Positions 26,850 to 36,678 of a stretch of 64,000 bases of DNA are shown piece by piece. Under the pieces are notes generated by a model. That model was not told the DNA's origin. It saw only the letters and a program-made list of their open reading frames with translations, and did no database searches. Within the stretch, counting starts at the first letter, position 1. Each line of letters begins with the position of its first letter. The DNA comes from Flavobacterium sp. NKUCC04_CG (GTDB taxonomy: Bacteria > Bacteroidota > Bacteroidia > Flavobacteriales > Flavobacteriaceae): positions 1 to 64,000 of the forward strand of contig NZ_JAHKRA010000005.1 of assembly GCF_019345525.1 (NCBI RefSeq), written 5' to 3'. The translations under genes were made by a program, and so were the position numbers.

Positions 26850-28037
26850 TTAACAACAAATTTCTTTTGTTTTGCCACTTGCTTCATGTATTGGTGTCGT
26901 CCTTTTTTCTAGAAAATGACGTAATAACATCATTAACAAGGCTAGAGAACCAAATACAATGCTTATTATAGGAGTATAAGACACACCATGTGCCACAATT
27001 ACCCATCCTCCAAGAGTGGTTCCAAGAAAAACTCCGAGGTTTCCAAATGAGGTAGCCAGGCTGTTGGCAAATTCTAGATTTCCAGAGGCCGAAGAAATCA
27101 TATAGGAAGAGGCATTTAAAAAGCTGGGAGCATATAAGAATCCCCAAAGGGCAATAACCCCTATATTTGCCCAGAGGTTTGTACCGGCTATATAAAGTAA
27201 TATTGGGATAATAATAGTTCCAGAGAGGAAAAAAGCAGTGGTTTTTGGAATGCTATTATTCAGCATTTTACCAGCTATTCGCATCGCGATTATCCCTACA
27301 ATTCCAAACAATAGTAGCATCGTACTCATCGTGGTATTATCCATGTTTTTTGCTTTGTTTAAGTAATCGGCAAAATAGCTGTAAGTAGAGAACCAGGCGG
27401 TGATCATAAAAAAATTCATCGCAGTGCTAACAAGGAAAGTGTTTTTTTTAAGTATTTGTAATTGACTTCCGTAGGTTTTCTTTTCTTTAATAGGCATAGG
27501 AGGCAAAACAACATAAATACCCAACCAAGCAATGATACTTACTAGGGTCTGAATCATAAATGATACCTCCCATGACCAAATACTCGATAAATAAGTCGCA
27601 AGTGGTACAGTGGTTACCATAGCAATAGCTACACCACTAAATACGATTCCCATCAATTCATTTTCCTGCTTTTTATCTGCCTTAGAAACTGCAACTGATA
27701 AGGCTGTAGCTATATATACCGGTTGGAGAAAGGCTGGTAAAATACGAACCAACATCAACAACCAAAAAGGAGGCGAAAACGAGGAAACCAATCCGGTAAA
27801 GACAAATAAAGAGATGGCAATTAACATCATTTTTCGTTTGTCGTATCCAGACATCAATAAGGTCATAAACGGGCCAGTTAAGGCAATAATTAAAGCGAAC
27901 GCACCCAGTAAATATCCTGCAATATCAATAGTAATATCATAATGTTTGGCTATTTGAGGCAATATACCAATAACACCAAATTCGGTTGTGATGACACCTA
28001 TAAATCCCAAACAACCGATATAAGCAAATTTTTTCAT
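26850..28037 (-). CDS. MFS transporter, DHA1 drug/sugar efflux type
   Basis: A membrane protein of about 395 residues with 12 predicted transmembrane segments. It shows the MFS loop motif after helix 2 (LLMSGYDKRKMMLI) and, in helices 1-2, EFGVIGILPQIAKHYDI, typical of the AraJ/YdhP/NepI-like DHA1 group. It probably exports small molecules. The start is taken at MKKFAYIGCLG (28037), which places the first helix correctly; the longer frame to 28103 adds non-membrane residues. It is divergent from an HxlR-type regulator that probably controls it. Confidence 0.88.
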   Translation of the reverse strand: MKKFAYIGCLGFIGVITTEFGVIGILPQIAKHYDITIDIAGYLLGAFALIIALTGPFMTLLMSGYDKRKMMLIAISLFVFTGLVSSFSPPFWLLMLVRILPAFLQPVYIATALSVAVSKADKKQENELMGIVFSGVAIAMVTTVPLATYLSSIWSWEVSFMIQTLVSIIAWLGIYVVLPPMPIKEKKTYGSQLQILKKNTFLVSTAMNFFMITAWFSTYSYFADYLNKAKNMDNTTMSTMLLLFGIVGIIAMRIAGKMLNNSIPKTTAFFLSGTIIIPILLYIAGTNLWANIGVIALWGFLYAPSFLNASSYMISSASGNLEFANSLATSFGNLGVFLGTTLGGWVIVAHGVSYTPIISIVFGSLALLMMLLRHFLEKRTTPIHEASGKTKEICC

Positions 28038-28130
28038 GTGATTTTTTTTATTAAAGGGCAAAATTATCCTAAAACCCTTATTTTTGTATGCTGTACAACC
28101 CAATGTATGGTACTAACATTTTTGTAAGTA

Positions 28131-28508
28131 ATGGCAGTTAGAAAAGTAAATTCGACCAATAAATTCAATGAAGAAACCATCATGAATTACTGTGATTCCA
28201 TCTACTCTATTTGTAAAATAGGAGGGCGGTGGAAGATGATGATATTGTGTGAACTCAAAAGCGGAAAATTGCGTTTTGGCGAATTAAAAAAATGCATACC
28301 TCATATCACGGAACGCATGTTGACCTTGCAACTCAGAGAGTTGGAAAAGGATTTGTTGGTCAAGCGAACGGTATATGCGGAAGTGCCACCACGAGTGGAG
28401 TATCAGCTGTCGGAAATAGCTGTAAAACTGATCCCGATTTGGGATATGCTCGATGTATGGGGAGCCGAACACCGTTTCTTAATCAGTCAGAAAGAAGCGG
28501 AATTATAA
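28131..28508 (+). CDS. HxlR family transcriptional regulator
   Basis: A 125-residue winged-helix protein with the HxlR signature: GGRWKMMILCELKSGKLRFG, ITERMLTLQLRELEKDLLV and PRVEYQLSEIAVKLIP. It has a single Cys in the conserved N-terminal position (NYCDSIYSICKIGG has two). HxlR proteins often sense aldehydes, quinones or redox stress. It is divergent, across 93 bp, from the MFS exporter, the usual arrangement for local control. Confidence 0.92.
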   Translation: MAVRKVNSTNKFNEETIMNYCDSIYSICKIGGRWKMMILCELKSGKLRFGELKKCIPHITERMLTLQLRELEKDLLVKRTVYAEVPPRVEYQLSEIAVKLIPIWDMLDVWGAEHRFLISQKEAEL

Positions 28509-28618
28509 TTTATTATATGTGATTTGCTATGTTTTTTTAAACGAAAGACTTGTTAAGGTTTTTGTTTAAGTAAGATTTTTGCTGCAATCGAAGCATAAGT
28601 TAAAACAGCTGTACTTTT

Positions 28619-29515
28619 TTAATTATTATTTCTATAGTCATTAGGGGACAAACCCACTTTTAGTTTGAATAAACGACTAAAATGTTGCGGGTACTTAAAG
28701 CCCAACTGATATGCAATTTCACTGATGGATTGCTCTTTGTTTAAAATAAATACTTTGGCTCTATTGATTATATTGGTTTGAATGTATTCCTGAGGAGAAA
28801 TTCCCGTTTCTTTTTTGATTAAATCGCCAAAATAGTTTGCAGATAGGTTTAAATTTTCCGCACAATATGCAACCGTTGGTAATCCTATATGTTGTGGTTT
28901 ATCCGAATTGTAATAGCCGTTTAGAAGCTGTTCAAATCGATCTAATATGTCTCTGTGTTGGTTATCTCTAGTAATAAATTGACGGTCATAAAATCGCGTG
29001 CAGTAATTCAATAAGAGTTCAATATTAGACACGATGAGTGTTTTACTGTGTTTGTCAATGGATTGTTCCATTTCGTATTGAATTTTATGAATACAATCGA
29101 CGATCAATTGTTTTTCCTTATCAGAGAGATGCAGCGCTTCATGTACTTCATAGGAAAAGAAGGTGAAATCGTGTAAGTGTTTTCCCAAAGCGGTTCCCTT
29201 GACTAAATCTGGGTGAAACAGCACTGCCCATCCTTTTGGAACTGGACTGTCTAGGGAGGGTTGTACACTCATAATCTGACCCGGGGCTGTAAATACTAAA
29301 GTACCTTCTTGGAAGTCGTAAGTATTGCGGCCGTATTTAATTTCACCACAGATCAGTTCTTTGAGATAAATTGCATAAAAACCAAAATTAAAGGTTTGCG
29401 TTGGCATTTGTCCCGATGTAAATAAATCAATTACAGTAATCAAAGGATGCAAGGTCGTTATACCACGCATTTTATTATAGGCATCAATACTATCTATTTT
29501 TATTATTTCGCTCAT
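28619..29515 (-). CDS. AraC family transcriptional regulator
   Basis: A 298-residue protein with an N-terminal cupin-like sensing domain (about residues 20-150) and a C-terminal AraC DNA-binding domain (about 195-295). The latter includes AYCAENLNLSANYFGDLIKK and ISEIAYQLGFKYPQHFSRLF followed by KLKVGLSPNDYR. It is divergent, across 332 bp, from the alcohol dehydrogenase at 29848. Control of that gene is likely. Confidence 0.92.
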   Translation of the reverse strand: MSEIIKIDSIDAYNKMRGITTLHPLITVIDLFTSGQMPTQTFNFGFYAIYLKELICGEIKYGRNTYDFQEGTLVFTAPGQIMSVQPSLDSPVPKGWAVLFHPDLVKGTALGKHLHDFTFFSYEVHEALHLSDKEKQLIVDCIHKIQYEMEQSIDKHSKTLIVSNIELLLNYCTRFYDRQFITRDNQHRDILDRFEQLLNGYYNSDKPQHIGLPTVAYCAENLNLSANYFGDLIKKETGISPQEYIQTNIINRAKVFILNKEQSISEIAYQLGFKYPQHFSRLFKLKVGLSPNDYRNNN

Positions 29516-29847
29516 GATTGAATGATTTTACTTTTACAAATTTAAACATTACTGTATTGTAATTGGTATGTAATAATCGCAATCAGTAATAGTGGTATAT
29601 AAAGCAGTAATTAGTATAAGCAATACGCGATTATATCTTTAGAAATTTGTAGTAGCATTAAAACATTGGTCATTAAGTTGTAAATTTATACGGTTGCTTT
29701 TTGATTTTGTCTTTTTCAATAACTAATTCTGATGATTTCAGAAGTAATCATAAAGCGTTTTGATTGCCATCTATCAAAGAGAAATAGTGGGTGAGAAGGC
29801 TTTAATTCATTTAAACAAAAATAATTAATAACAGTATTTTATTCAAT
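29516..29847. other. Divergent regulatory spacer, araC / adh
   Basis: 332 bp of AT-rich sequence between the AraC-type regulator and the alcohol dehydrogenase. It contains repeated near-copies of GTAAT/ATTAC, but no clean palindrome and no clear TAnnTTTG with a proper -33 element. Confidence 0.4.
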
Positions 29848-30894
29848 ATGGAAACATTTAAAGTAAAGGCCTACGGGACGGAAGCAGCAGATGCAGATTT
29901 AAAACAGATGGAGATTCAACGTCGCGAAGTTTTAGCAGACGATGTTGAAATAGACATTCTTTATTGCGGTGTTTGTCATTCGGATTTACACACGGCAAGA
30001 AACGATTGGGGAGGGACCAAATATCCGGCAATTCCCGGTCATGAAATAGTTGGAAAAATCACGGCAGTAGGTTCGGCAGTTACGAAATTTAAGGTTGGAG
30101 ATTTTGCTGGTGTCGGTTGTATGGTGGACTGTAGTTGTCCAAATTGTCGGGAAGAACAATATTGTACTACGGGTTATACCGGTACTTATAACGGTGCTGA
30201 TGCGCATTTAGGGGCTCATACTTTTGGAGGCTACTCTGAAAAAATTGTAGTGAAAGAAACCTTTGCGTTGAAAATACCAGCGAATTTAGATTTGGCCGCT
30301 GTTGCTCCGTTGTTGTGTGCGGGTATCACCACTTGGTCGCCTTTACGTTATTGGAATGTAAAAGAGGGTAGTAAAGTTGCTGTAGTGGGCTTAGGCGGTT
30401 TAGGTCATATGGCTATCAAGCTAGCCAAGGGATTGGGAGCAGAAGTGACTCTTTTCTCTAGAACTCCAGGAAAAACTGAAGATGCATTTAAATTGGGTGC
30501 CGATCATGTGGTTATTTCTACGGATAGCGAACAGATGAAAGCCGTAGCGAATAGCTTTGATTTTATCATTGATACCGTTCCTTATGTTCATGATGTCAAT
30601 CCTTATATAACGACATTAAAAACGAGTAGTACATTAGTTCTAGTGGGATATTTAGGAGAATTAACACCAGCGTTAAATACCGTGCCATTAGTTTTAGGAA
30701 GAAAGGCTGTTGCGGGTTCCTTGATTGGCGGTATTGAAGAAACACAAGAGATGCTTGATTTCTGTGGTAAACACAATATCGTATCCGATATTGAATTGAT
30801 TGAAATGCAAAATATCAATACAGCCTACGAACGCATGTTAAAAAGCGATGTGAAGTACCGATTTGTAATCGATATGGCTTCGTTTAAATCTTAA
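29848..30894 (+). CDS. Zinc-dependent NAD(P) alcohol dehydrogenase, YahK/CAD type
   Basis: A 348-residue medium-chain dehydrogenase. The catalytic zinc site is CGVCHSDLHTARNDWG with PGHEIVG; the cofactor fold has VVGLGGLGHMAIKLAKGLGA. It matches YahK/cinnamyl-alcohol-type aldehyde reductases, normally NADPH-dependent. One oddity: the structural-zinc loop reads CMVDCSCPNCREEQYC, about four residues shorter than the usual loop, though four cysteines remain in spacing C-x-C-x2-C-x5-C. The divergent AraC regulator suggests substrate-induced expression. Confidence 0.93.
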   Translation: METFKVKAYGTEAADADLKQMEIQRREVLADDVEIDILYCGVCHSDLHTARNDWGGTKYPAIPGHEIVGKITAVGSAVTKFKVGDFAGVGCMVDCSCPNCREEQYCTTGYTGTYNGADAHLGAHTFGGYSEKIVVKETFALKIPANLDLAAVAPLLCAGITTWSPLRYWNVKEGSKVAVVGLGGLGHMAIKLAKGLGAEVTLFSRTPGKTEDAFKLGADHVVISTDSEQMKAVANSFDFIIDTVPYVHDVNPYITTLKTSSTLVLVGYLGELTPALNTVPLVLGRKAVAGSLIGGIEETQEMLDFCGKHNIVSDIELIEMQNINTAYERMLKSDVKYRFVIDMASFKS

Positions 30895-30921
30895 TAACTA
30901 ATAACAGTTCTGAATTATACA

Positions 30922-30962
30922 TAAAAAAGGCATTCCAAATTTTATTTTGAAATGCCTTTTTT
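30922..30962. terminator. Bidirectional terminator, adh / efflux adaptor
   Basis: AAAAAAGGCATT and AATGCCTTTTTT with CAAA/TTTG further in form a strong stem between convergent genes. Confidence 0.9.
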
Positions 30963-30985
30963 ACATTTTATTTTCAAATTAGCGA

Positions 30986-32191
30986 TTAGTGATCATGTCC
31001 GCCACCGCCTTCATTTTTAATTAAATGACTCTGTAAATAATAAGCACCGGCTGTTACAATTTTAGCATTTTTCGGTATTTCTTGTAAAAAGCTTACTTGA
31101 GTATAATCCAATTCAGATACCCCGGTTTTAACCTCTATACGTTGAAAGTGATATTCTTTTGGAGTCTCGGCTTTATCTTGGTTTTCATCTGCTTCTAATA
31201 CAAACACAAATTCGCGTCCATCCGCACGTACAAAAGCAGCTTTGGGCAAAGCATTTAATTGTTGCTTCCCGCTTTGAATTAGCGCATTCACATACATACC
31301 CGGTATTAGATTTTCATGCTGATTCTCAATATCTGCATGTACGGCTATGGTTTTGGTTTCGTTTTCAAACGATTTACCAATGCTAAATATTTTTCCTTGG
31401 ATTTCGGTATTATCTCTGTTGGTTAAATTAAACACGACGCGCTGTCCGATTTTAATTTGCGGCAAATCTTTCTCATATACCATTAAGTCCAAATGCAATT
31501 TGGAATTGTCTATAATGGTAAACAACGGGGTTTGCTGACTGGTTTGTGAACCAATTTTGATATTTATTGTAGCGATATAACCGGAGATAGGCGCTATAAT
31601 TGACAAGGATTGGATGTCTTTGTTTTGAGATACATTCATCATTTCTAACTGCTTTTTTAACGAGCGGTATTTGGCTTTTTCAATCTCAAGATCAGACTTC
31701 GTTTTTTGAAAGGTTTTTTCTGAATTGACGTTTTCTTCTCTTAATTTAGATTGACGCTCATACTCCAATTGCAGTATGTTGATGTTGCTTTTACTAATAG
31801 CATACTCCTCTTGCAATTTGGTGAATTCAGTACTTTCTGCCACTGCCAAGGTTTGTCCCTTTTTAACATATTGTCCTTCATTAACTAAAATACGCGTAAT
31901 AATACCCGGTACAAAGGTGCTAACATCAGCTTGATTTTGTGGTGGAAGCTTGGTATAACCGTTTACTTTGATGACCTCATTTAGGTTTTTTAGTGAAGTA
32001 GTACCCAATTGAATGCCCGCACCAGCAAATTGAGCCGCATTTAAGGCTACTTCTTTGGTTACAGCAGTAGTGTTTTCCATTGCATGATCATGATCTGCTG
32101 TTTTATCTATAGCAGCATTTTCAGCGGTTTTGTTACAGCTCATTAATAGTAAGACTATAGCAATTAACGGTATTGGAAAATATTTTTTCAT
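30986..32191 (-). CDS. RND efflux periplasmic adaptor lipoprotein (CusB/CzcB-like)
   Basis: A 401-residue membrane-fusion protein of a tripartite heavy-metal pump. It has a lipoprotein signal (IAIVLLLMSC, Cys at about 19) and a His/Met-containing N-terminus (DHDHAMEN). A lipoyl half with ITRILVNEGQYVKKGQTLAV is followed by a long coiled coil (about 130-200), then the second lipoyl half and barrel. The C-terminus ends GGGGHDH, a plausible metal-binding tail. It lies 92 bp downstream of the fused pump gene, with a large hairpin in the spacer. It is the last gene of the operon. Confidence 0.92.
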   Translation of the reverse strand: MKKYFPIPLIAIVLLLMSCNKTAENAAIDKTADHDHAMENTTAVTKEVALNAAQFAGAGIQLGTTSLKNLNEVIKVNGYTKLPPQNQADVSTFVPGIITRILVNEGQYVKKGQTLAVAESTEFTKLQEEYAISKSNINILQLEYERQSKLREENVNSEKTFQKTKSDLEIEKAKYRSLKKQLEMMNVSQNKDIQSLSIIAPISGYIATINIKIGSQTSQQTPLFTIIDNSKLHLDLMVYEKDLPQIKIGQRVVFNLTNRDNTEIQGKIFSIGKSFENETKTIAVHADIENQHENLIPGMYVNALIQSGKQQLNALPKAAFVRADGREFVFVLEADENQDKAETPKEYHFQRIEVKTGVSELDYTQVSFLQEIPKNAKIVTAGAYYLQSHLIKNEGGGGHDH

Positions 32192-32216
32192 ATTTAAATA
32201 TTTATTATTTAGTAAA

Positions 32217-32276
32217 CTAATAGAATCAGTAGGTCAACTCCTTAATAGGTTAGGGGTCTCCTGCCGATTCTATTAG
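32217..32276 (-). other. Intercistronic hairpin between pump and adaptor genes
   Basis: CTAATAGAATC (32217-32227) and GATTCTATTAG (32266-32276) form an 11-bp perfect stem, continued after one mismatch by five more pairs. There is no U tract on the transcribed strand, so it is not a standard terminator. It could act in RNA processing or in setting the ratio of adaptor to pump. Confidence 0.6.
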
Positions 32277-32283
32277 AACTACA

Positions 32284-35200
32284 TTATTTTAGTAAGTACT
32301 CTAAATTAGCGTGTGCAAGTTGTAATTGCAATAAGGCCTCCTTATAATTCAATTTCACCGACAGCGAAGTTTCGACAGCTTGTAGATATTCTACATAGGA
32401 TATGCCTCCGCTTTGATATGTTTTTAAAGCGTGACTACTCAGGGTTTCGGACTGTGGTAAGGCCGATTTTTGGTAGTACTCGATTAGGGTTTGTTGGGTT
32501 GTAATCCACTCTTGCTGTTGTGCAACCGATTGAGTGATTTCCTGTTCCAAATAACGCTTTTCAAGAGTCGCTTTTTCAATCTCATAAGTACCCGCTTTGA
32601 CAGTTGCTCGTTGGCTACCAGAAAAAATGGGTATCGCAATTCCAACAGTAAATGATGACAAACGCGGTTGACTACCATAAGATTTGGGTACTCCATTAGT
32701 TTGTTCCATACCCGCTAAGGATGCTATGCCATATCCAAGACTAAGATCGGGCATTAAGGCGGCTCTGTTGACGTTCTTTTCTGCGGTTACCATCTCAATT
32801 TTTTTGTCGGCTTGACGTATCAAAGTACTGTTGGAAACAGCTGCTGTTTCCAAAAAATTGAGATTAGTAATTTCTAAAGTTGGCGCTTCCAGATCAAAAT
32901 CCATAGTGGTATTAAGCAGGGTTTTCATCGTTCTTCTTAAATTGGCCAGTACCGCTTTGTTTTGCTTTATTTGAATTTCGAGTTCTTGTTGTTTAAGTTG
33001 TGCCACCTGGCTTTCCATAACATTTGTTTCGCCGGTTTTATAACGCCATATTGCCGAATTACTAAATTGTAGTAACAAGTTGTTTTGTTCGTTTAGTAAT
33101 TTTTCTTTTTCCAAGTAAAAGCATTGGTTGTACCACGATTCTTTGATTTGACGTACCAATTGCCTTTCCGCAGCGGTATATTGCAATTCACTAGCTTCAA
33201 AATTTTGCTTTAAAAGTTGTTTACGACTATGTATTACAAAGGGATTAAAGCTTTGCGAAATACCAAAATCGACATCGCGCTCCTCGGTAGAATTCAGTTG
33301 CCCGAAATTTGAAGTCAACTCGGTTTTAGGTAAGTCAAAAGCCGTTTTTTGCAATTGCTTTTGTACTTGAGTTTCCAAGTGATTGGCCTTGAGGTTTAAA
33401 TTGTTTTCCAAGGCCATTTCTATCAGTTGATTTAAGTTTTTCTTCGGTTGCTCTTGAGCGAAAGACAGCAATGGCAGTCCAATGAAAAATAAGACAACTG
33501 CAGCTTTTTTAGGGAATTTAAATGAAAATCCACGTTCTACATAGTAGTATAATATCGGCAAAATAATCAAAGTCAATAGAGTTGCTGTGAGCAGTCCGCC
33601 AATTACAACGGTCGCTAACGGTTTTTGAACTTCAGCACCAGCACCCGTGCTCAGGGCCATAGGTAAGAAACCTAAAGAGGCTACAGCAGCGGTTAAAATT
33701 ACCGGTCTTAAACGAATTTTAGTGCCTTGAAATATGCGTTCCTCTATGGAAGTAATTCCTTCTTTCTTAAGGCTGTTGAATTGACCGATTAAAACAATTC
33801 CATTTAATACAGCCACACCAAATAGCGCAATAAATCCTACACCTGCAGAAATGCTAAAAGGCATGTCGCGTAACCACAATGCGGCAATTCCTCCGATGGC
33901 AGAAAGGGGAATGGCAGTGAAAACCATCAAACTTTGTGCTACAGACTTAAAAGTGAAAAACAGCAAAACAAAAATGAGCGACAACGCTATAGGTATTGCT
34001 ATAGATAAGCGTTGGTTGGCTTGTACCAGGTTTTCAAATTGACCACCATAAGTCAAATAATAGCCTTCGGGTAAGACCAATTGTGCATCTAGTTTATTCT
34101 GAATTTGTTCCACCACGGTCTGCACATCCGTACCTCTAACATTGAAACCTAAAACAATTCTACGACGTCCATCTTCTCGACTGATTTGCATAGGCCCGTC
34201 CTCATAATCAATATCAGCAACTTGTTCTAACGGAATTTGATGGCCGGATGGAAGGGTAATAAATAAAGATTTAATATTAGTGATATCTTGACGGTTGTTT
34301 TCAGCCATTCGTACCACTAAATCAAAGCGTTTTTCGCCTTCATAGACCGTACCTGCAATTTCACCTGCAAAACCCGTTCGTACTATTTTGTTGATATCAC
34401 CGATATTCAATCCGTATAAAGCAAGTTTGTCTTTGTTGTAACGTATGGCAATTTGAGGCAAGCCGGCAACACGCTCAAGTTTAGGATCTGTTACACCGGG
34501 TATATTTTGAATTAAGCCCTGTATTTCCTCTCCTTTGCTTACGAGTTTTTCCAAATCTTCACCAAATATTTTAATGGCTACATCGCTTCGAACGCCAGTC
34601 ATTAATTCGTTAAAACGCATTTGAATTGGCTGGGAAAATTCCGTAGTAATACCTGGAATTTCCTGTAAAGCGTCTTCCATTAAGTGCATGAGTTCCTCCT
34701 TAGTTTTGGCAGAGGTCCATTCGCTTTTATCCTTTAAAACAATGATCATATCTCCGGCTTCCATTGGCATTGGATCCGTTGGGATTTCGGCACTTCCAAT
34801 CTTGGTAACAATCATCTTTACTTCGGGAAAACGATCCTTTAGGATTTTTTCAGCCTTAGTGGTTGTTTCAATTTCCTGTGACAAGGAACTGCCCGACGAT
34901 ATAATGACATGCGTTGCTAAATCGCCTTCATCTAAGGTGGGAATAAATTCACCTCCGAGTTGATTAAAGACTAATAAAGCTACAGCCAACGCGGAGAATG
35001 CCAAGAGTAAAAGTGTTTTTTTTAGCTTCATCGCCTTGTGTAATATAGGCTCATATACATTATAAATAGCTTGGATAATGCGGTCGCTAAAGTTCGGTTT
35101 ATCCTTGCCACTTTCCTTTTTAAGCACTAATGAGGTCATCATCGGCACATAGGTTAACGACAATATAAATGCGCCGAGTATGGCAAAGGATACCGTTTGC

Positions 35201-36627
35201 GCCATTGGGCCAAACATTTTACCTTCTATACCAACCAAAGCCAGTATCGGTAGATAGACAATTAAAATAATGATTTCACCAAAGGAAGCACTGGTTCGTA
35301 TTTTGGACGAGGCTTCATAAACCATCGTATTCATCTGCTGTTTGGTGAGCTTGGTTTTTTTGCCTATTTGCAAACGATGTAAAATGGCCTCAACGACAAT
35401 CACGGCCCCATCGACTATAAGCCCAAAATCAATAGCCCCCAAACTCATTAAGTTACCGCTAACACCAAAGGCCTTCATCAAACTGATGGCAAATAACATA
35501 GACAGCGGAATTACCGATGCTACTACTATACCCGCACGCCAATTACCCAACAACATCACCAGTACAAAAACCACAATTAAAGCTCCTTCAATCAAGTTGG
35601 TTTGAATGGTGTTAATGGTTTTGTCTACTAGAGTCGTTCGGTCTATAAACGGTTCAATCAGAACACCTTTTGGCAATGACTTGCGGATTTGGTCCATCTT
35701 TTCTTTAACCAAATTGACAACCACTTTACTGTTTCCGCCTTTGAGCATCATAACCATACCGCTGACTTCTTCACCTTTACCATCTTTAGTCACAGCACCA
35801 TAGCGAATACCACTACCGATTTGTACTGTAGCCACATCGCGGATTAAAACGGGAATGCCGTTAGTGGTTTTCACCACAATCTTTTCTATATCTTCCATAG
35901 AACTGATCATTCCGATACTGCGTATAAAATAGGCGTAAGGCTTTTTGTCGATATAGGCACCGCCTGTATTTTCATTATTGCGTTCTAAAGCATCAAATAT
36001 TTCGGCAATATTGGTATTCATGCTTTTTAAGCGGTCTGGCTGAACGGAAATTTCATATTGCTTGAGTTCGCCTCCTAAAGTATTGATTTCTGCAACACCG
36101 GGAATACCGATCAATTGAGGTTTGATAATCCAGTCCTGTATGGTTCTGAGTTCCATCGGACTAAACTCATCCTCATATCCCGTTTCGGGATAAACAATGT
36201 ATTGGTAAATTTCGCCCAAACCCGTACTAACCGGAGCTAATTCTGGACTCCCTACGTTTTTTGGAATCACTTCCTCTGCTGATTTTAAGTGCAGGGAAAC
36301 TTGATTTCGCGCCCAATAAATATCAACTTCTTCTTTAAAAACGACAGTAACTACGCTTAAACCAAAACGGCTTATGGAACGTAATTCCACAATCTTGGGA
36401 ATACTTTTGACCGCTTGTTCAATCGGATAAGTAATAAATTTCTCAACCTCCTGAGTGGCAAGTGTCGGAGAACTGGTTATGATTTGTACCTGATTATTAG
36501 TAATATCAGGCTGTGTATCCATAGGTAAATTCATCAACGAATAACTTCCCACTAGAATTAAAGCCAGTGTAAATAGTCCAATGATAAATTTATTATGGAT
36601 ACTAAAATGTATGATTCTATCTAACAT
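32284..36627 (-). CDS. CusA/CzcA heavy-metal RND pump fused to a TolC-like outer-membrane factor
   Basis: A 1447-residue fusion. Residues 1 to about 1040 form an HME-type RND pump: PMDTQPDITNNQVQI near the start, DFGLIVDGAVIVVEA in TM4 (the HME-RND proton-relay motif), and LIGQFNSLKKEG. Residues from about 1065 to the end form a TolC-like outer-membrane factor (LNQLIEMALENNLNL, then long coiled-coil helices). The join contains AAVVLFFIGLPLLSFAQEQ, which looks like a former signal peptide of the TolC part and would now act as an extra membrane segment. This fusion is known in flavobacterial CzcA/CusA proteins. The pump probably expels Cu, Ag, Zn, Co or Cd; the metal cannot be assigned. DUF6660 lies upstream and the adaptor downstream. 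Confidence 0.93.
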   Translation of the reverse strand: MLDRIIHFSIHNKFIIGLFTLALILVGSYSLMNLPMDTQPDITNNQVQIITSSPTLATQEVEKFITYPIEQAVKSIPKIVELRSISRFGLSVVTVVFKEEVDIYWARNQVSLHLKSAEEVIPKNVGSPELAPVSTGLGEIYQYIVYPETGYEDEFSPMELRTIQDWIIKPQLIGIPGVAEINTLGGELKQYEISVQPDRLKSMNTNIAEIFDALERNNENTGGAYIDKKPYAYFIRSIGMISSMEDIEKIVVKTTNGIPVLIRDVATVQIGSGIRYGAVTKDGKGEEVSGMVMMLKGGNSKVVVNLVKEKMDQIRKSLPKGVLIEPFIDRTTLVDKTINTIQTNLIEGALIVVFVLVMLLGNWRAGIVVASVIPLSMLFAISLMKAFGVSGNLMSLGAIDFGLIVDGAVIVVEAILHRLQIGKKTKLTKQQMNTMVYEASSKIRTSASFGEIIILIVYLPILALVGIEGKMFGPMAQTVSFAILGAFILSLTYVPMMTSLVLKKESGKDKPNFSDRIIQAIYNVYEPILHKAMKLKKTLLLLAFSALAVALLVFNQLGGEFIPTLDEGDLATHVIISSGSSLSQEIETTTKAEKILKDRFPEVKMIVTKIGSAEIPTDPMPMEAGDMIIVLKDKSEWTSAKTKEELMHLMEDALQEIPGITTEFSQPIQMRFNELMTGVRSDVAIKIFGEDLEKLVSKGEEIQGLIQNIPGVTDPKLERVAGLPQIAIRYNKDKLALYGLNIGDINKIVRTGFAGEIAGTVYEGEKRFDLVVRMAENNRQDITNIKSLFITLPSGHQIPLEQVADIDYEDGPMQISREDGRRRIVLGFNVRGTDVQTVVEQIQNKLDAQLVLPEGYYLTYGGQFENLVQANQRLSIAIPIALSLIFVLLFFTFKSVAQSLMVFTAIPLSAIGGIAALWLRDMPFSISAGVGFIALFGVAVLNGIVLIGQFNSLKKEGITSIEERIFQGTKIRLRPVILTAAVASLGFLPMALSTGAGAEVQKPLATVVIGGLLTATLLTLIILPILYYYVERGFSFKFPKKAAVVLFFIGLPLLSFAQEQPKKNLNQLIEMALENNLNLKANHLETQVQKQLQKTAFDLPKTELTSNFGQLNSTEERDVDFGISQSFNPFVIHSRKQLLKQNFEASELQYTAAERQLVRQIKESWYNQCFYLEKEKLLNEQNNLLLQFSNSAIWRYKTGETNVMESQVAQLKQQELEIQIKQNKAVLANLRRTMKTLLNTTMDFDLEAPTLEITNLNFLETAAVSNSTLIRQADKKIEMVTAEKNVNRAALMPDLSLGYGIASLAGMEQTNGVPKSYGSQPRLSSFTVGIAIPIFSGSQRATVKAGTYEIEKATLEKRYLEQEITQSVAQQQEWITTQQTLIEYYQKSALPQSETLSSHALKTYQSGGISYVEYLQAVETSLSVKLNYKEALLQLQLAHANLEYLLK

Positions 36628-36678
36628 AATAGTATATTAAAATTAATGGAAGTAAAGTCTATTCGACTCTATAAGTAT

